From Woeseiaceae bacterium (GTDB taxonomy: Bacteria > Pseudomonadota > Gammaproteobacteria > Steroidobacterales > Woeseiaceae), in NCBI GenBank assembly GCA_022866645.1, contig JALHUQ010000317.1:1-11293 (forward strand): a stretch of DNA of 11,293 bases, written 5' to 3'. Positions 5,494 to 11,293 of the stretch are shown here, piece by piece. Every line of letters starts with the position of its first letter. Position 1 is the stretch's first letter. Below the pieces are notes generated by a model that saw only the letters and a program-made list of their open reading frames with translations, was not told where the DNA came from and did not search any database. Position numbers and translations under genes: made by a program.

Positions 5494-5756
5494 GTGAAGT
5501 TAAGAAAGAACAACGCACAATGACGGGTCGCGTCGTCAGCGACAAAATGGACAAGACCGTGTCCGTTGCTATCGAGCGTCTTATTAAGCACCCGGTTTAC
5601 GGTAAGTACATTCGCCGTACATCGAAAGTGCTGGCTCACGATGAGACAAACGAGTGCAAGGAGGGCGATCGCGTTCAGATTGCTGAAGGTCGTCCGATTT
5701 CGAAGAATAAATCCTGGTCTGTCGTTAGCGTTGTTGAACGTGCGGCGGACAAGTAA
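5490..5756 (+). CDS. rpsQ: 30S ribosomal protein S17 (uS17)
   Basis: S17 is a primary 16S rRNA-binding protein of the small-subunit body, with an OB fold. The 88-residue product shows the family run TMTGRVVSDKMDKTVSVAIE (10-29) and HPVYGKYIRRTSKVLAHDE, then GDRVQIAEGRPISKNKSWSV. The start overlaps the rpmC stop by 4 nt. This is the last gene of the S10 block in E. coli. The following rplN starts only 19 nt later and I see no promoter in that gap, so transcription probably continues into the spc genes. Confidence 0.97.
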   Translation: MSEVKKEQRTMTGRVVSDKMDKTVSVAIERLIKHPVYGKYIRRTSKVLAHDETNECKEGDRVQIAEGRPISKNKSWSVVSVVERAADK

Positions 5757-5775
5757 TAACACTTAGGATGCAGTC

Positions 5776-6144
5776 ATGATTCAGATGCAGACAATGTTGG
5801 ATGCGGCAGATAACTCAGGTGCTCGCCGCGTGCAATGCATCAAGGTTCTCGGCGGTTCGAAACGTCGTTACGCCGGTGTGGGCGATGTCATCAAGGTAAG
5901 TGTCAAAGACGCTATTCCTCGTGGCAAGGTCAAGAAGGGCGAGGTTTATAACGCTGTTGTTGTCCGTACGCGCAAGGGCGTACGTCGTCCCGACGGATCG
6001 TTGATTCGCTTCGACGGCAATGCGGCGGTATTGCTGAACGCTCGTCTCGAGCCGATAGGTACACGTATTTTTGGACCGGTTACACGCGAATTGCGTAATA
6101 GCAAGTTTATGAAAATTATTTCGCTGGCCCCCGAGGTTCTTTAG
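5776..6144 (+). CDS. rplN: 50S ribosomal protein L14 (uL14)
   Basis: L14 lies at the subunit interface and contacts 16S rRNA; it is also the docking partner of the silencing factor RsfS. The 122-residue length is typical. The product begins MIQMQTMLDAADNSGARRVQ and includes GGSKRRYAGVGDVIKVSVKD (27-46), KKGEVYNAVVVRTRKGVRRPDG and the end FMKIISLAPEVL. In E. coli a promoter precedes rplN as the first spc gene; none is visible in the 19-nt gap here. The stop codon lies within a short hairpin. Confidence 0.97.
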   Translation: MIQMQTMLDAADNSGARRVQCIKVLGGSKRRYAGVGDVIKVSVKDAIPRGKVKKGEVYNAVVVRTRKGVRRPDGSLIRFDGNAAVLLNARLEPIGTRIFGPVTRELRNSKFMKIISLAPEVL

Positions 6145-6149
6145 AACCT
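6134..6149 (+). other. Small hairpin enclosing the rplN stop codon
   Basis: AGGTTC (6134-6139) pairs with GAACCT (6144-6149) around TTTA; the TAG stop spans 6142-6144. The same GTTC...GAAC pattern around a TAG stop is seen at the end of rpsC. There is no T-tract, so it is not a terminator; a role in mRNA processing or pausing is only a guess. Confidence 0.45.
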
Positions 6150-6169
6150 GGTCAGCCCGGATTAAAGCT

Positions 6170-6484
6170 ATGAAGAAGATTAGAAAAGGCGACGAAGTCA
6201 TCGTAACTGCCGGCAAAGACAAAGGCCGTCGTGGCACTGTGCTTGAGGTATTTGCGGATGATCGTGTGCTGGTCGAGGGAGTAAATCTCGCGAAGAAGCA
6301 CATCAAGCCTAACCCGAATATTGGTGAAGCTGGTGGCATCAAAGACCACGCAATGCCGATGGATATTTCGAACGTGCTCGTATTCAACCCGAAAGCAAAG
6401 AAGGGTGAGCGAGTTGGTTTCCGCTTTGGCAAAGATGGCAAGAAAGTACGCGTCTTTAAAAGCGGCGACGTAGTCGATATTTAA
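6170..6484 (+). CDS. rplX: 50S ribosomal protein L24 (uL24)
   Basis: L24 initiates large-subunit assembly by binding the 5' domain of 23S rRNA and lies near the tunnel exit. The 104-residue protein matches the usual length. A KOW motif occupies residues 4-31 (IRKGDEVIVTAGKDKGRRG and onward), followed by VEGVNLAKKHIKPNPNIGEA and the closing KVRVFKSGDVVDI. It is placed 25 nt after rplN and 11 nt before rplE. In E. coli the S8 repressor site of the spc operon lies at the rplX-rplE junction; I could not recognise an equivalent here. Confidence 0.96.
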   Translation: MKKIRKGDEVIVTAGKDKGRRGTVLEVFADDRVLVEGVNLAKKHIKPNPNIGEAGGIKDHAMPMDISNVLVFNPKAKKGERVGFRFGKDGKKVRVFKSGDVVDI

Positions 6485-6495
6485 GAGATAAAGCA

Positions 6496-7035
6496 ATGGC
6501 ACGATTATACGAAAAATTTCATAGCGAGCTTGCTGGGCAGATCCAGACGAAGCTGGGCCTGAAGAATCCAATGGAAGTTCCGAAGATCACCAAGATCACC
6601 ATCAATATGGGTGTCGGTGAGGCGGTTGCTGACAAGAAGATCATGGACAAAGCTCGCGAGGACATGGAAAAAATTTCAGGCCAGAGGCCTGTGACGACGC
6701 TTTCTCGCAAGTCTGTCGCGGGCTTCAAGATTCGTGACGGTATGCCGATTGGATGCAAGGTCACGCTGCGTCGCGAACGCATGTACGAATTTCTTGATCG
6801 TCTCGTAACGATCGCGATCCCGCGTATCCGTGACTTTCGTGGTTTGAATCCGAAGTCATTCGATCGCCAGGGTAATTACAGCATGGGTGTCGAGGAACAG
6901 ATTATTTTCCCGGAAATAAACTACGACGAAATTGATGCACTGCGTGGGATGGACATCATCATTACTACGACGGCGCGCAACCCCGAGGAAGGCAGGGCGC
7001 TGCTGGACGCGTTTAACTTCCCATTTAGGAAATAG
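6496..7035 (+). CDS. rplE: 50S ribosomal protein L5 (uL5)
   Basis: L5 binds 5S rRNA in the central protuberance together with L18 and contacts P-site tRNA. The 179-residue product is the same length as the E. coli protein. Family landmarks are VPKITKITINMGVGEAV (28-44), the loop with SGQRPVTTLSRKSVAGFKIR, GCKVTLRRERMYEFLDRLV and the C-terminal DIIITTTARNPEEGRALL. Base use matches its neighbours. It lies between rplX (11 nt) and rpsN (9 nt), as expected. Confidence 0.97.
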   Translation: MARLYEKFHSELAGQIQTKLGLKNPMEVPKITKITINMGVGEAVADKKIMDKAREDMEKISGQRPVTTLSRKSVAGFKIRDGMPIGCKVTLRRERMYEFLDRLVTIAIPRIRDFRGLNPKSFDRQGNYSMGVEEQIIFPEINYDEIDALRGMDIIITTTARNPEEGRALLDAFNFPFRK

Positions 7036-7044
7036 AGAGAACAC

Positions 7045-7350
7045 ATGGCTAAGACGTCGATGATCATGCGTGAAGAGAAACGTGCCAAGCTCGTTGCACG
7101 GCAATCTAAGAAGCGCAAGGCACTGAAAGCGATCGTTCGCAACATTCACAGCTCGGATAACGAGCGTGCTGTTGCACAAGCAAAGCTGAATGACTTGCCG
7201 CGTGATGGCAGCCCGAGTCGCCAACGCAATCGTTGTGCGATTACAGGTCGCCCACACGGTGTTTATAGCAAGTTCGGCCTTGGCCGTAACAAGCTTCGTG
7301 AGGCCGCCATGAATGGCGAAATCCCCGGCTTGACGAAAGCCAGCTGGTAG
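7045..7350 (+). CDS. rpsN: 30S ribosomal protein S14 (uS14), zinc-free long form
   Basis: S14 binds the 3' major domain of 16S rRNA in the small-subunit head. At 101 residues this is the long form common in proteobacteria, not the 61-residue zinc-binding form. The C-terminal third carries RNRCAITGRPHGVYSKFGL, where zinc-type S14 would have two CxxC pairs; only a single Cys (64) is present, so no zinc site. It begins MAKTSMIMREEKR and ends GLTKASW like E. coli S14. This form supports a gammaproteobacterial assignment. Confidence 0.97.
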   Translation: MAKTSMIMREEKRAKLVARQSKKRKALKAIVRNIHSSDNERAVAQAKLNDLPRDGSPSRQRNRCAITGRPHGVYSKFGLGRNKLREAAMNGEIPGLTKASW

Positions 7351-7363
7351 GCGGAGACAGATT

Positions 7364-7759
7364 ATGAGTATGACCGATCCGATTGCAGACATGCTGACCC
7401 GCATTCGTAATGGACAGAGCGCACGTAAAGTCAGTGTGTCGATGCCCGCTTCGAAAGCAAAAGAAGCCGTTGCAAAAGTATTGCAGGACGAGGGCTATGT
7501 CGCGGGTTTCGTGACCGAAGGCGAGGGCGCCGAAGCGCAGCTGACCATTGAGCTGAAGTATTTCAATGGCGCGCCAGTCATTGAAACCATCAAGCGAACA
7601 AGCAAGCCGGGCCTCAGAATTTATCGCGGAAAGGATTCGCTGCCCAAGGTGTTGGGTGGTCTTGGTGTGGCAATCGTATCAACGTCAGCTGGCGTGATGA
7701 GTGATCGCCAGGCTCGTGCAAAAGGTATTGGCGGTGAGGTTATCTGCGTCGTTTCGTAA
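7364..7759 (+). CDS. rpsH: 30S ribosomal protein S8 (uS8)
   Basis: S8 is a primary 16S rRNA-binding protein (helix 21) and in E. coli the translational repressor of the spc operon. The product is 131 residues (E. coli 130). It begins MSMTDPIADMLTRIRNG and ends with the rRNA-binding segment STSAGVMSDRQARAKGIGGE (106-125). ATG 7364 is preferred over ATG 7370 because relatives also begin MSM before DPIADML, and a GGAG (7351-7354) stands upstream. A 30-nt gap precedes rplF. Confidence 0.97.
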   Translation: MSMTDPIADMLTRIRNGQSARKVSVSMPASKAKEAVAKVLQDEGYVAGFVTEGEGAEAQLTIELKYFNGAPVIETIKRTSKPGLRIYRGKDSLPKVLGGLGVAIVSTSAGVMSDRQARAKGIGGEVICVVS

Positions 7760-7789
7760 CGCATAACCCCATTAGGAAGAGACAGGACT

Positions 7790-8323
7790 ATGTCAAGAAT
7801 TGCAAAAGCACCCGTTGAACTGCCGAAAGGCGTTGAGTTCAAGCAAGTTGGTAACGTCGTCACGCTGAAAGGCGCGAAGGGCGAGATATCGATGGAGCTG
7901 AACTCTGAAGTTGAACTTACCCAGGACGGCGGCGAGCTGAAGCTGGCACCTCGGTCGAGATCGATTTTCGCCATGGCGATAACGGGCACTATGCGCTCGC
8001 TGCTGGCGAATATGGCGCAAGGTGTATCTGAAGGATTTGAGCGCAAGCTCGAACTGGTTGGCGTTGGTTATCGAGCACAGGCGCAAGGCAGTAAGTTGAG
8101 CCTGACGCTCGGATTCTCGCATCCGGTGGTGTATGAGGCACGGGCAGGAGTCAGCATCGAAACACCGAGCCAGACCGAAATCATCATCAAAGGGACTGAC
8201 AAACAGGTAGTGGGTCAGGTTGCCGCTGAAATTCGCCGCTTCCGTCCGCCTGAGCCCTATAAGGGCAAAGGTGTTCGATACGCCAATGAGCGTGTCGTTC
8301 TGAAAGAAGCGAAGAAGAAATAA
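7790..8323 (+). CDS. rplF: 50S ribosomal protein L6 (uL6)
   Basis: L6 lies near the base of the L7/L12 stalk and the sarcin-ricin loop, with two duplicated alpha/beta domains. The 177-residue product equals the E. coli length. It begins MSRIAKAPVELPKGVEF; the middle has VSEGFERKLELVGVGYRAQ (79-97), and the family signature PEPYKGKGVRYANE occupies 154-167. A clear AGGA (7775-7778) precedes the ATG. Nothing unusual. Confidence 0.97.
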   Translation: MSRIAKAPVELPKGVEFKQVGNVVTLKGAKGEISMELNSEVELTQDGGELKLAPRSRSIFAMAITGTMRSLLANMAQGVSEGFERKLELVGVGYRAQAQGSKLSLTLGFSHPVVYEARAGVSIETPSQTEIIIKGTDKQVVGQVAAEIRRFRPPEPYKGKGVRYANERVVLKEAKKK

Positions 8324-8336
8324 TTAGGGTTACGTC

Positions 8337-8696
8337 ATGAAGTTGGATAAGAAACAAAATCGTTTACGTCGTGCCCGCAGGGGACGTTCGAAAATTCGTG
8401 AGCTCGAGGCGACTCGTCTTAGTGTTCACCGCACGCCACGGCATATCTATGCGCAGGTTATTGGTGCTGATGGCCACACGATATTGGCAGCCGCGTCTAC
8501 GCTCGAGGCCGATGTTCGAAAAGGAATTACAAATGGCGGCAACGTCAAAGCCGCGGCGATCGTTGGTGCTCGTATTGCTGAGAAGGCAAAAGCGGCAGGA
8601 ATCGATACTGTTGCGTTTGATCGTTCTGGGTTCCGTTACCACGGCCGCGTAAAAGCGCTGGCTGATGCGGCTCGTGAAGCCGGACTGAAGTTTTAG
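8337..8696 (+). CDS. rplR: 50S ribosomal protein L18 (uL18)
   Basis: L18 binds 5S rRNA with L5 and anchors it in the central protuberance. The 119-residue product (E. coli 117) has a very basic N-terminus (MKLDKKQNRLRRARRGRSKI), RLSVHRTPRHIYAQVIGADG in the middle, and the terminal GFRYHGRVKALADAAREAGL with the final LKF typical of bacteria. AGGG (8325-8328) lies 8 nt before the ATG. Gaps of 13 nt on each side fit the packed operon. Confidence 0.97.
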   Translation: MKLDKKQNRLRRARRGRSKIRELEATRLSVHRTPRHIYAQVIGADGHTILAAASTLEADVRKGITNGGNVKAAAIVGARIAEKAKAAGIDTVAFDRSGFRYHGRVKALADAAREAGLKF

Positions 8697-8709
8697 AGAG
8701 ACTAATTTA

Positions 8710-9216
8710 ATGGCTAGAAACGACAATAACCAACCGAGCGATGACCTCATTGAAAAACTGGTCACCGTTAACCGCGTCGCCAAAGTAGTTAAAGGCGGCC
8801 GTCAATTTGGCTTCACTGCACTCACCGTTGTTGGTGATGGCGCGGGCCAGGTTGGATTTGGCTACGGCAAAGCACGTGAAGTGCCGATCGCGATTCAAAA
8901 GGCTATGCAATCTGCTCGTAAGAACATGATCAGCCTCAGTCTGAACAACGACACATTGCAGTACGCCAACAAGGGTCGTCACGGCGCTACTCTGGTTTAC
9001 ATGCAGCCGGCGTCTGAAGGTACGGGAGTTATCGCCGGAGGTGCGATGCGTGCAGTATTTGAGGCGGCAGGTGTTCGTAACGTCTTGGCCAAGAGCTACG
9101 GCTCGCGCAATCCGATCAACGTTGTCCGTGCGACAATTAAAGGTTTGCAGGCGATTCAGTCGCCGCAGGCTATCGCTGCAAAACGCGGCAAGAAAGTTAA
9201 GGAAATCCTGGCCTGA
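8710..9216 (+). CDS. rpsE: 30S ribosomal protein S5 (uS5)
   Basis: S5 lies by the mRNA entry channel and decoding region and affects translational fidelity. The 168-residue product (E. coli 167) has an N-terminal dsRBD-like domain with VNRVAKVVKGGRQFGF (20-35), the loop where spectinomycin-resistance changes map, and the signature VGFGYGKAREVPIAIQKA (48-65). The C-terminal domain contains MQPASEGTGVIAGGAMRAV and NPINVVRATIKGL. The spectinomycin loop shows no deletion relative to the E. coli sequence as I remember it. A 42-nt gap, the longest after rplC, follows before rpmD; I see no feature in it. Confidence 0.97.
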   Translation: MARNDNNQPSDDLIEKLVTVNRVAKVVKGGRQFGFTALTVVGDGAGQVGFGYGKAREVPIAIQKAMQSARKNMISLSLNNDTLQYANKGRHGATLVYMQPASEGTGVIAGGAMRAVFEAAGVRNVLAKSYGSRNPINVVRATIKGLQAIQSPQAIAAKRGKKVKEILA

Positions 9217-9258
9217 TAAAGGCTGAGGGTTATCAACAGAGATACTAGAGACAAGATC

Positions 9259-9447
9259 ATGGCGAAGTCCAAAGAATTGAAGGTGACGCTGCTGAAGAGC
9301 AAATACGGGCGGCTGAAAAGTCACAGAGCCTGTATTGCCGGCTTGGGATTGAGAAAAATCCGCCACACAGTAATGGTTATCGATACGCCGGAAAATCGCG
9401 GCATGATTAATCAAATTTCGTACATGGTATCGGTAGAGGAAGTCTGA
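9259..9447 (+). CDS. rpmD: 50S ribosomal protein L30 (uL30)
   Basis: L30 is a small peripheral protein of the large subunit. The 62-residue product (E. coli 59) has the family pattern KVTLLKSKYGRLKSHRACIA followed by GLGLRKIRHTVMVIDTPENR and GMINQISYMVSVEEV. The upstream ribosome binding site is weak (AGAG at 9247-9250). The TGA stop is one base from the rplO ATG, implying coupled translation. Call is firm because of the GLGLRKIRHTV and GMIN motifs plus position. Confidence 0.96.
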   Translation: MAKSKELKVTLLKSKYGRLKSHRACIAGLGLRKIRHTVMVIDTPENRGMINQISYMVSVEEV

Positions 9448-9448
9448 C

Positions 9449-9883
9449 ATGCGTCTGAACGATCTGTCACCCGGCCAGGGTGCGAAAAAAGTAGGCAAGC
9501 GTCTGGGTCGCGGTCATTCCGCGGGACAGGGTAAGACCAGTGGCCGTGGCCAAAAAGGTCAGAAGTCCCGGTCCGGCGGTTACCACAAGGTCGGATTTGA
9601 AGGCGGACAAATGCCTTTGCAGCGCCGTTTGCCGAAGGTGGGCTTTCGTTCACGTATGGCCAGGCTGACTGCGGAACTGCGTTTACATGAACTTGATCTT
9701 CCGACCGCCGATGTCATCGATATCGATGTGTTGAAGGCAATGAATCTGGTGCCTGCATTTGTGACCAAAGTTAAGGTCATCAAGTCCGGCGAAGTAACAA
9801 AAGCGGTCAAGCTGAAAGGTCTTGCGGTCACCAAGGGTGCGCGCGTTGAGATCGAGAAAGTTGGCGGCAGCATAGTAGAGTAA
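9449..9883 (+). CDS. rplO: 50S ribosomal protein L15 (uL15)
   Basis: L15 is a late-assembly large-subunit protein with a long glycine- and arginine-rich N-terminal extension threading into 23S rRNA. The 144-residue product equals E. coli length. It starts MRLNDLSPGQGAKK, then the Gly/Arg-rich GKRLGRGHSAGQGKTSGRGQ and GGYHKVGFEGGQMPLQRRLP, and ends in the globular domain with GLAVTKGARVEIEKVGG. It is one base after rpmD and 12 nt before secY, the normal spc order. Confidence 0.97.
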   Translation: MRLNDLSPGQGAKKVGKRLGRGHSAGQGKTSGRGQKGQKSRSGGYHKVGFEGGQMPLQRRLPKVGFRSRMARLTAELRLHELDLPTADVIDIDVLKAMNLVPAFVTKVKVIKSGEVTKAVKLKGLAVTKGARVEIEKVGGSIVE

Positions 9884-9895
9884 TCAGGAAATAAC

Positions 9896-11257
9896 GTGGC
9901 AAAGAGCCCCCTACAAAATCCGGCAGAATTAGCGAAGCAAGCGAGCAAACTGGGCGAATTAAAAGTTCGCTTCCTGTTTCTTGTTGGCGCGCTGATCGTT
10001 TATCGCAGTGGTACCTATATTCCGGTACCGGGCGTCGATCCGGTTGAGTTGGCGAACTATTTCGCACAACAGTCGGGTGGCATGCTGGCAACGTTTAACC
10101 TGTTCTCGGGGGGCGCACTGTCCCGTTTTGGCATCTTCGCACTCGGTATCGTGCCGTACATTTCGTCGTCGATCATCATGCAGATGGCAAGTCGTATCGT
10201 GCCCAGCCTCGAGCAGCTGCGTAAGGAAGGCGAATCAGGCCGGCGCCAGATTGTGAAATACACACGCTATGGCACGGTCGCGCTGGCAAGTTTCCAGTCG
10301 ATTGCTGCCGCTTCGTGGTTGCAGGGTCAGCCTGGACTGGTTGTCATATCAGGCCCATCGTTCCTGATTACCGCGTGTATCACACTGGTAACCGGCACAG
10401 TATTCCTGATGTGGCTCGGCGAGCAGATCACGGAACGCGGTATCGGTAACGGAATTTCGATGATCATTCTGGCGGGTATTGTCGCCGGACTGCCCGGTAC
10501 CATCGCGGGTACAGCCGAGCTGGTTCGTACCGGTGAGATGTCATCGATCACAGCGATCATGATGTTGCTGGGTGGCGTTGCAGCTATTATCTTCGTTGTC
10601 TATATGGAGCGTGCGCAGCGCCGTATTACGGTGAATTACGCACGACGCCAGCAGGGCCGCAAGATGATGCAGGCGCAAAGCACGCATCTGCCGTTCAAGA
10701 TCAACATGGCGGGCGTAATTCCGCCGATCTTTGCCTCGAGCATCCTGATGTTTCCGGCGACGATCGCACAGTTTTTCGGTCAGGCGGCTGAACCGACTAT
10801 GGTGCAACGTGCATTGCAGACTATCGGTGCCAACCTCGGCCCCGGGCAGCCTATTTATGTATTGATGTACGGAGCATTGATAATTTTCTTCTGTTTTTTC
10901 TACACAGCATTACAGTACAACTCGAAAGAGACGGCTGATCAGTTGAAGAAGGGTGGCGCATTTCTACCGGGTATCCGGCCGGGTGCCCACACAGCGGAAT
11001 ACATAGACCGAGTTCTGACTCGACTGACTTTCTGGGGCGCTCTTTATATCGCAGGTGTATGTCTGTTGCCCGAGATGGTTCGTATGTTCTATCCGAGCAT
11101 GCCGTTTAGTTTCGGTGGCACTTCATTGTTGATTCTGGTCGTTGTCACGATGGACTTCATGTCACAGATGCAAGCACATGCAATGAGTCACCAGTACGAA
11201 GGCATGATGCAAAAAGCCAACCTGCGCAACTACGGCCGAGGGGGGCAGACTCGCTGA
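9896..11257 (+). CDS. secY: Preprotein translocase subunit SecY, GTG start
   Basis: SecY is the ten-helix channel of the inner-membrane Sec translocon; with SecE and SecG it exports or inserts proteins driven by SecA or the ribosome. The 453-residue product (E. coli 443) shows the first membrane helix at about 25-44, the FNLFSGGALSRFGIFALGI segment after the plug (67-85), ESGRR at 113-117, WLGEQITERGIGNGIS at 173-188, THLPFKINMAGVIPPIFASS in TM7 (263-282), the C5-loop RPG at 361-363 (holding the conserved Arg equivalent to E. coli Arg357), and the C-terminal KANLRNYGR. GTG 9896 has AGGA (9886-9889) 6 nt upstream and gives the MAKSPL start. The gene's location between rplO and rpmJ is standard. 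Confidence 0.97.
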   Translation: MAKSPLQNPAELAKQASKLGELKVRFLFLVGALIVYRSGTYIPVPGVDPVELANYFAQQSGGMLATFNLFSGGALSRFGIFALGIVPYISSSIIMQMASRIVPSLEQLRKEGESGRRQIVKYTRYGTVALASFQSIAAASWLQGQPGLVVISGPSFLITACITLVTGTVFLMWLGEQITERGIGNGISMIILAGIVAGLPGTIAGTAELVRTGEMSSITAIMMLLGGVAAIIFVVYMERAQRRITVNYARRQQGRKMMQAQSTHLPFKINMAGVIPPIFASSILMFPATIAQFFGQAAEPTMVQRALQTIGANLGPGQPIYVLMYGALIIFFCFFYTALQYNSKETADQLKKGGAFLPGIRPGAHTAEYIDRVLTRLTFWGALYIAGVCLLPEMVRMFYPSMPFSFGGTSLLILVVVTMDFMSQMQAHAMSHQYEGMMQKANLRNYGRGGQTR

Positions 11258-11282
11258 TTCGTCAGCGTTTTGGAGACAGCTC

Positions 11283-11293
11283 ATGAAAGTAAG
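11283..11293 (+). CDS. rpmJ: 50S ribosomal protein L36, N-terminal fragment (3' end outside window)
   Basis: Only three full codons (MKV) and two bases of a fourth (AG-) are present. GGAG (11272-11275) lies 7 nt before the ATG, and the location 25 nt after secY is where rpmJ lies in gammaproteobacterial spc operons. The MKV start agrees with L36. The zinc-binding residues are beyond the window, so its type cannot be judged. Confidence 0.75.

Noticed and set aside
6485..6495. S8-binding repressor site at the rplX-rplE junction as in E. coli
   Set aside because: I could not draw the characteristic helix-21-like fold in this short gap and the start of rplE; absence by eye is not proof, so it is simply not annotated.
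9217..9258. Possible extra gene or regulatory site in the rpsE-rpmD gap
   Set aside because: The 42 nt hold no open frame, no convincing hairpin and no promoter elements.

Overview
The window is a ribosomal-protein gene cluster, almost certainly from a gammaproteobacterium. It runs from the 3' end of tuf (EF-Tu) through the complete S10 operon (rpsJ, rplC, rplD, rplW, rplB, rpsS, rplV, rpsC, rplP, rpmC, rpsQ) and spc operon (rplN, rplX, rplE, rpsN, rpsH, rplF, rplR, rpsE, rpmD, rplO, secY) to the first codons of rpmJ. All genes are on the + strand. The assignment rests on gene order, on protein lengths within a few residues of the E. coli proteins as I remember them, and on the 101-residue zinc-free S14. 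I cannot name a genus; the proteins are clearly not enterobacterial.

Layout: 1-464 holds the tuf end and rpsJ, only 10 nt apart, so rpsJ reads as the tail of a str/tuf transcript. Positions 465-1107 are a 643-nt gene-free interval, very unusual because rpsJ and rplC are normally almost adjacent. It contains (a) a 34-bp perfect inverted repeat whose two copies (513-546 and 648-681) each sit at the apex of a separate hairpin with unrelated stem arms, and (b) a probable promoter (TATAAT at 805-810, GC-rich discriminator) followed by about 290 nt of hairpin-rich leader before rplC. From 1108 to the end, genes are packed with gaps of -4 to 42 nt. The rpsQ-rplN junction is only 19 nt, with no sign of a separate spc promoter, so rplC to rpmJ could be one transcript.

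The genes work together as the core of ribosome assembly: L3, L4, L23, L2, L22, L16, L29, L14, L24, L5, L6, L18, L30 and L15 of the large subunit; S10, S19, S3, S17, S14, S8 and S5 of the small subunit; and SecY, which docks ribosomes at the inner membrane. All coding regions look intact and ordinary. The one region that deserves attention is 465-1107: the regulatory leader that in E. coli lies before rpsJ appears here to lie after it, next to a paired, structured repeat element I do not recognise.
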